Assembly (NCBI GenBank): GCA_937877385.1
Contig: CALGBJ010000063.1
Location: 1-9,278 of the forward strand
Direction of reading: 5' to 3'
From: an uncultured bacterium
GTDB taxonomy: Bacteria; Patescibacteriota; Minisyncoccia; UBA6257; JAGGUH01
DNA length: 9,278 bases
Positions 5,380-9,278 of the stretch are shown here, one piece after another. Below the pieces are notes generated by a model, which was not told the DNA's origin, searched no databases, and was given only the letters and a program-made list of their open reading frames with translations. Both the position numbers and the translations under genes were made by a program. Each line of letters begins with the position of its first letter. Position 1 is the first letter of the stretch.

Positions 5380-5390
5380 GAAAACTAAGA

Positions 5391-7238
5391 ATGAAAATTT
5401 CTGGCTGGCAAAAAATTGGTTTGACCTTTTTTCTTTTTATCTTTCTTTCAGTTAATCTTGGCTCAAATTTTTTAGTTAAACCAAAAGAAACTAAGGCTTT
5501 CTTTGGCGGTGGAATTGTTCATGTTATTAGTGATACTGCTCCACTCTCAATAGCTCGAAACGTTACCCAGACAGCCCATCTTATTGAGGACAAAATTCTT
5601 AAACCTATAGCCCTAGCTTTCATAGAAGAATTCAAAATAAGAATGGTTAATCTCTTAACTGCTAAAGTTCTTGACTTTATTGGTGCTAATCCTGACGATC
5701 CTGAAACAGCCAAATTTGTTTTAGATGTGGCTGAATATGTTTGGGGGAGCCAACTTTATGGAATGGAAATTCCTGGTCTTGGTACAACTACCACTGGATT
5801 GCTTTGGAATGCTTTATATGATTATTTTTGCGGTCAGCCAACTGCTCACTTAACCATTAATCTTTTTTTACCAAGAAAACGAGAAGAAGATTTTTGTGAT
5901 ATTTTAGATAGATCCTTTAGAATGGGGAATATAGATTATACTACCTACGAAGGATTAGATAGATATTTCAATTTTCTCGAGAATTTTGATGTATTAAGTT
6001 GGCAAGGACAAACAGAACAAGCGATGCAAGCAGTTACTACTTACAAAGAAAGAGAAACTGCCAGAAAAACTTTAGAATATTTAGCCAATCAAGGATTAAG
6101 AGATATTAAGAAAAATCTTGATAGATGCCTTGTTTGGGACAGAGATCATCAAGAGTGTATGGATAAATGTTTAGCTAAAGGAAATACTTATGAATATTGT
6201 CTATCGAAACCGGCACCAGAAGGATGTAAAAATGTTGGCCGATGTCTCAAACCACAATCAACTGTCACTGTTCCCGGCGCGGTGATCGAGCAAATGTCTT
6301 CTTCGGCTATTCATTCAACTGTTCAATCTATTGCTAATGTCCAGGTTGAAGGGTTTGAGGATATTGGCAGGGTTATTGCCGCTGTTATTGAACTAGTTGC
6401 CAATTCAGCTATTGATAAAATAATCAGCAGCGTTGAACAAGAAGCCGAAGAAGAAAATTGGGGTCTTTTAGGCAATCTTGGCAAGGAACACCGAACTAAA
6501 GAGGATTTCTCTAGCGATTTCTCCGAATACTCTGATGAATATGGATTTAGCACTTCTACACCAAGCGAAGAAGTAATAAAATGGATAGAATACAAAGAAC
6601 AATCAAAAAAAATAATAGAAGACCAAATTATACCAACCCTAAAAAAGTTAAAGGAATGCTTAATAAAGCATAATTTACCAGCAACAGTTGATGGCCAAAG
6701 TATTGATTCTCTTTTAGAAGAGTACCAAAATCAATTCAACACAATAGAAACTCAATTAAAAGAAGTTAAAGACGACCCAGAAGAATACAATGAAGCAACC
6801 TATGGTTTAGCCGAAGACGCCAAAGATGAAAAAGATGAGCTATCAGAAAAACTCGATTACTACTCAAACAAATTAGCAGAATGCTTGGCTAAACCAACGC
6901 CAACAATCAACTGCCTTTCAATTTCTTGTGATAGTAATAATGTAGTTACTGCCGAATTTGCTGGTGATATTAGAAACGAAAATATCATTGATTATCATTT
7001 AGAAATAAAAATTGATGATGGTGATTGGAGAAGTATAAAAGACAGTTGTTCTCTTGAAACTACTTGCAGTTTGCCTCAATCTCCTTGTTGTTTAAGTTAT
7101 TCCCAATCAGACAAAACTTTTCAAGCAACTGTCAGATATCAAGGCGAAGCAGGCAAAAGTTATTCAATCAGAGCCGAAATTGAAAACGAGAACGGTTGGT
7201 CTGATTGGGCTACCTGTAGTCAAAGACAATACCAGTAA
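5391..7238 (+). CDS. Secreted cysteine-rich protein with C-terminal FN3/Ig-like domain, T4SS-like cluster
   Basis: This encodes 615 residues of a family I cannot name with certainty. Residues 1-36 are a Sec signal peptide: a positive start, a hydrophobic core at 9-29 and a likely cut after TKA36, before FFGGG. Residues 45-140 are mostly helical. Residues 246-285 hold six cysteines (246, 256, 260, 270, 279, 285); 17 cysteines overall suggest disulfides outside the membrane. Residues 293-345 (from VPGAVIEQ) include an amphipathic or hydrophobic helix. Residues 395-500 are charged and probably coiled coil. Residues 503-610 are beta-rich and end in SYSIRAEIENENGWSDWA, like a fibronectin type III strand pair. 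The VirB6/TrbL-like gene 24 bases downstream suggests a surface or periplasm-like component (VirB5/TrbJ role is a guess) of a type IV secretion or pilus apparatus. A short extended -10 promoter drives it; no Shine-Dalgarno is seen. Confidence 0.8.
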   Translation: MKISGWQKIGLTFFLFIFLSVNLGSNFLVKPKETKAFFGGGIVHVISDTAPLSIARNVTQTAHLIEDKILKPIALAFIEEFKIRMVNLLTAKVLDFIGANPDDPETAKFVLDVAEYVWGSQLYGMEIPGLGTTTTGLLWNALYDYFCGQPTAHLTINLFLPRKREEDFCDILDRSFRMGNIDYTTYEGLDRYFNFLENFDVLSWQGQTEQAMQAVTTYKERETARKTLEYLANQGLRDIKKNLDRCLVWDRDHQECMDKCLAKGNTYEYCLSKPAPEGCKNVGRCLKPQSTVTVPGAVIEQMSSSAIHSTVQSIANVQVEGFEDIGRVIAAVIELVANSAIDKIISSVEQEAEEENWGLLGNLGKEHRTKEDFSSDFSEYSDEYGFSTSTPSEEVIKWIEYKEQSKKIIEDQIIPTLKKLKECLIKHNLPATVDGQSIDSLLEEYQNQFNTIETQLKEVKDDPEEYNEATYGLAEDAKDEKDELSEKLDYYSNKLAECLAKPTPTINCLSISCDSNNVVTAEFAGDIRNENIIDYHLEIKIDDGDWRSIKDSCSLETTCSLPQSPCCLSYSQSDKTFQATVRYQGEAGKSYSIRAEIENENGWSDWATCSQRQYQ

Positions 7239-7262
7239 ATTCAATTTTAAAACTTTAATAAA

Positions 7263-9278
7263 ATGTCAAAAAAGAAAAGAAAATTTTTTACTTTGATAAC
7301 CTTTGCTTTAATTTTCTTGGTTCTTTTTTTTCCTCTTGCTAGAATTGCTCAATCAAATAATAACCAACCAAACGGCAACATTGAAATTGCTCAATCAAAT
7401 AATAACCAACCAAACGGCAACATTGAAATTGCTCAATCAAATAATAACCAACCAAACGATAAAAACGATAACAAATCAAAAGATAAAAAAGATAAAAAAG
7501 ATAAAAAATCAAATAATGACAAAGGTTTAACAGATAAAATAGCCGAATATCTTGGCAAGGCAATTGCTTGGATAATTGGGAAACTTTTTACCTGGATTCT
7601 CTATTGGTTTTTAGCCTTAGAACATTTCTTCTTAAAATATGCAGTTGATCTTAATTTCTCTATTCCTGAAGCAGAATTTTTAATTAATGCTTGGAAAATT
7701 GTCAGGGATTTTGCCAATCTCTTTTTTGCTTTTGCAATGTTAGCCATTGGCATTGCTACTATCGTTGGCTGGGAAGAATATCAAGCCCAAAAGATGCTTC
7801 CAAAATTACTTGTCATCGCTCTTTTAATAAACTTTAGTTTAATATTCTGTATAGCTATCATTGATATTGGCAATGCTTTTGCCAAATACTTTGAAAATGC
7901 TATTAGTTCTTCTCAAGCTGGCAGCAAAGCATATACTTTAGGAGTAATAGAAAATATTATTGAGCCAGAAAAAATGTCAATTGACAGCGAGAAACAAAAC
8001 GAGGAAATAGAAAAGGTAAATGAAGAAGTAGCTGAAGGCAAAAAACCGGGTGCCATTGCTTCTCTTTTAACTCCAGTAGCCGGTGCTTTATTAGTTGTCT
8101 TTTTCCTCCTTCTTTTAGTGATTGTCAAAGCGGCTTTAATTGTTCTTTTCTTTGCCCGTTTTATTGTTTTAAGCTTCTTGATTGTTTTAGCACCAATTGC
8201 CTGGGTTTTCTATTTCTTTCCATTTTTAGAAGAAGAATTAAATATTTGGAAAAAATGGTGGAGCAGTTTTCTCAAATGGGTAATTATTGGTCCGGCTCTT
8301 CTTTTCTTTGTCTGGCTAGCTGCTTTTTCTTTGGGAAAAATTAAGGCAGAAAACAACTCAGATAATGCTGTCAGACAAACCGCCCAAAACATAACAGAAG
8401 AGGCAAAGAAGAAAGAAAGTATCAAAAGATCTCTAACTCTTTCTCACACAGATTTACCTAATACATTACTCGGCTTTTTGGCTATTGGCTTCTTATTAGC
8501 TGGTTTAAAAATATCAGTTGAATTAGGTGGCTATGGTAGTCAATATTTTTACAATCTTGGTAGTGGACTGGTCAATAAACCAAAAGAATGGAGTTGGCAG
8601 AAAGTAAAAGGAGTTGGCAAAAGAGTTGGCAAAGGAGTTGGTTATTGGACTGCCCGAAAAGTTTCGGAAAGAGTTCCTACTGAAGCTCCCGGCTGGAAAA
8701 CTAAAGCAACCTCCGAAATTCCTCTTTTGAGGAGAATACCGATACCGACCGGCTGGAAAACTAAAGTAATCTCCAAAACTCCTCTTTTAAGGAGAATACC
8801 GAGAAAAGCAATAGAGTACTCCCAAAAAGAAAGAAACGAATTTCAAGAAAAAGTCAAAACTCTTTCTACTCTATCAGTTCCTCAACTAAAAAAACTTTAT
8901 AATTTAGGCGGTGGCTACCATCAAGGCAAATTCTATCAACAAGAACCAATCCTGGCTGCCTTGGCTGAAAAAGGCAGTCTTTTGCCAGAGCATTTCAATG
9001 AAACAACTCTGAAAAAAATAGCCAAAACACCTTTTGGTCAAGGATTTTTAAGCGAAAGATACTTTATTGCCAAGCCAGAATTTTCTCAGGCAATTAAAGA
9101 AAAAAATTTACCAAAGGCAATGGCTAATTTTGTTCAAAATCTTTCTTATCAAGATGCTAAAAATATCAAAATAGACAATCTAGTTGAAAATCAAGAAAAG
9201 CTAGCTGGTATTAATCCGGATTATGAAAAGATAATGAAAGAATTTTACAACAACTTAGAAAAATCCTCGCCAAAGGTC
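7263..9278 (+). CDS. VirB6/TrbL-like polytopic membrane protein, partial (3' end beyond window)
   Basis: An open frame of 672 codons runs from the ATG at 7263 to the window end without a stop. Residues 1-29 form a signal peptide or anchor (SKKKRK then a hydrophobic core at 8-26). Residues 28-65 are a Asn/Gln-rich tandem repeat, and 66-90 a Lys/Asp-rich linker. Hydrophobic segments lie near 97-127, 151-169, 181-203, 270-320 (probably two passes, with LAPIAWVFYFFP at 309-320), 336-357 and 399-420. A charged loop (230-262) and an amphipathic WKKWWSSFLKW turn (329-339) resemble VirB6/TrbL inner-membrane channel proteins of type IV secretion systems. From 437 on the protein is soluble, basic and repeat-containing (477-516), then helical and charged; it is probably cytoplasmic. 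It follows the secreted protein by 24 bases with no Shine-Dalgarno, so the two probably form an operon. Family assignment rests on topology and motif resemblance only. Confidence 0.75.
   Translation, partial: MSKKKRKFFTLITFALIFLVLFFPLARIAQSNNNQPNGNIEIAQSNNNQPNGNIEIAQSNNNQPNDKNDNKSKDKKDKKDKKSNNDKGLTDKIAEYLGKAIAWIIGKLFTWILYWFLALEHFFLKYAVDLNFSIPEAEFLINAWKIVRDFANLFFAFAMLAIGIATIVGWEEYQAQKMLPKLLVIALLINFSLIFCIAIIDIGNAFAKYFENAISSSQAGSKAYTLGVIENIIEPEKMSIDSEKQNEEIEKVNEEVAEGKKPGAIASLLTPVAGALLVVFFLLLLVIVKAALIVLFFARFIVLSFLIVLAPIAWVFYFFPFLEEELNIWKKWWSSFLKWVIIGPALLFFVWLAAFSLGKIKAENNSDNAVRQTAQNITEEAKKKESIKRSLTLSHTDLPNTLLGFLAIGFLLAGLKISVELGGYGSQYFYNLGSGLVNKPKEWSWQKVKGVGKRVGKGVGYWTARKVSERVPTEAPGWKTKATSEIPLLRRIPIPTGWKTKVISKTPLLRRIPRKAIEYSQKERNEFQEKVKTLSTLSVPQLKKLYNLGGGYHQGKFYQQEPILAALAEKGSLLPEHFNETTLKKIAKTPFGQGFLSERYFIAKPEFSQAIKEKNLPKAMANFVQNLSYQDAKNIKIDNLVENQEKLAGINPDYEKIMKEFYNNLEKSSPKV
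7344..7457 (+). repeat. 42-bp in-frame tandem repeat (2.7 copies) in the VirB6-like gene
   Basis: Two perfect 42-base units (7344-7385, 7386-7427) are followed by 30 identical bases (7428-7457). Each encodes the 14-residue unit IAQSNNNQPNGNIE. The copies are identical at DNA level, synonymous positions included, so the expansion is recent. A GATAAAAAA-type run encoding Lys/Asp follows to about 7511. The length is a multiple of three, so all frames stay open and spurious ORFs appear on both strands. Confidence 0.95.
8691..8810 (+). repeat. 60-bp in-frame tandem duplication in the VirB6-like gene
   Basis: Two adjacent 60-base units (8691-8750, 8751-8810) encode residues 477-496 and 497-516. 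Both share GWKTK, then IS/TS, then PLLRRIP. The copies have diverged at several positions, so this duplication is older than the 42-base one. Just upstream, 8605-8640 has a shorter Gly-Val-Gly-Lys repetition. Confidence 0.9.

Noticed and set aside
5210..5390. Replication origin (iterons plus DnaA box)
   Set aside because: Only one DnaA box is visible, no dnaA/dnaN/rep gene is near, and the heptamers at 5210-5248 are not DnaA boxes.
7339..7563. Minus-strand ORF and a plus-strand frame-shifted ORF over the 42-bp repeats
   Set aside because: A repeat length divisible by three keeps every frame open; the real frame is the one continuing from 7263 to the window end.

Overview
The window looks like a chromosomal segment of a Candidate Phyla Radiation (Patescibacteria, probably Parcubacteria-like) bacterium. 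This is inferred from AT-rich, lysine- and phenylalanine-rich coding sequence, a compact glycolytic gene cluster, near-absence of Shine-Dalgarno sequences, a tRNA without encoded CCA, and a pair of secretion-type membrane genes of a kind common in those genomes. No rRNA or universal marker gene is present, so the placement stays an inference. UGA is used as a stop (end of fba), so the code is not the UGA=Gly code of SR1/Gracilibacteria.

Left and centre (1-5158) read leftward on the minus strand. In transcription order they are tpiA (5158-4436), a GC-rich hairpin, tRNA-Gly(CCC), gap (4214-3183), a class I archaeal-type fructose-bisphosphate aldolase (3162-2410) and ribosomal protein bL25/CTC (2413-1775). 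The aldolase and bL25 overlap by four bases (ATGA). The three enzymes are consecutive central steps of glycolysis: the aldolase makes the triose phosphates, TPI interconverts them and GAPDH oxidises glyceraldehyde-3-phosphate. bL25 appears translationally coupled to the aldolase. A 450-base non-coding stretch then separates bL25 from a divergent FtsA/PilM-like actin-fold protein (1321-56).

Right (5391-9278) reads rightward from a strong promoter. It holds a 615-residue secreted, cysteine-rich protein ending in a probable FN3/Ig-like domain, followed 24 bases later by a polytopic VirB6/TrbL-like membrane protein that runs off the window. Together they look like the start of a type IV secretion/pilus-like operon.

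The most unusual feature is in the non-coding DNA. The intergenic regions at 1-41, 1380-1686 and 5210-5313 are built largely from degenerate tandem repeats with a 7-base period. They fall into three sequence families: GCTTTRC, CTAAAAT (inverse ATTTNGG) and ATTRGCW. The GCTTTRC family recurs at four sites in both orientations. Also notable are two good promoters whose -10 box lies only 10-11 bases from the ATG, implying nearly leaderless mRNAs, a perfect DnaA box beside one of them, and two in-frame tandem duplications (42 and 60 bases) in the VirB6-like gene.
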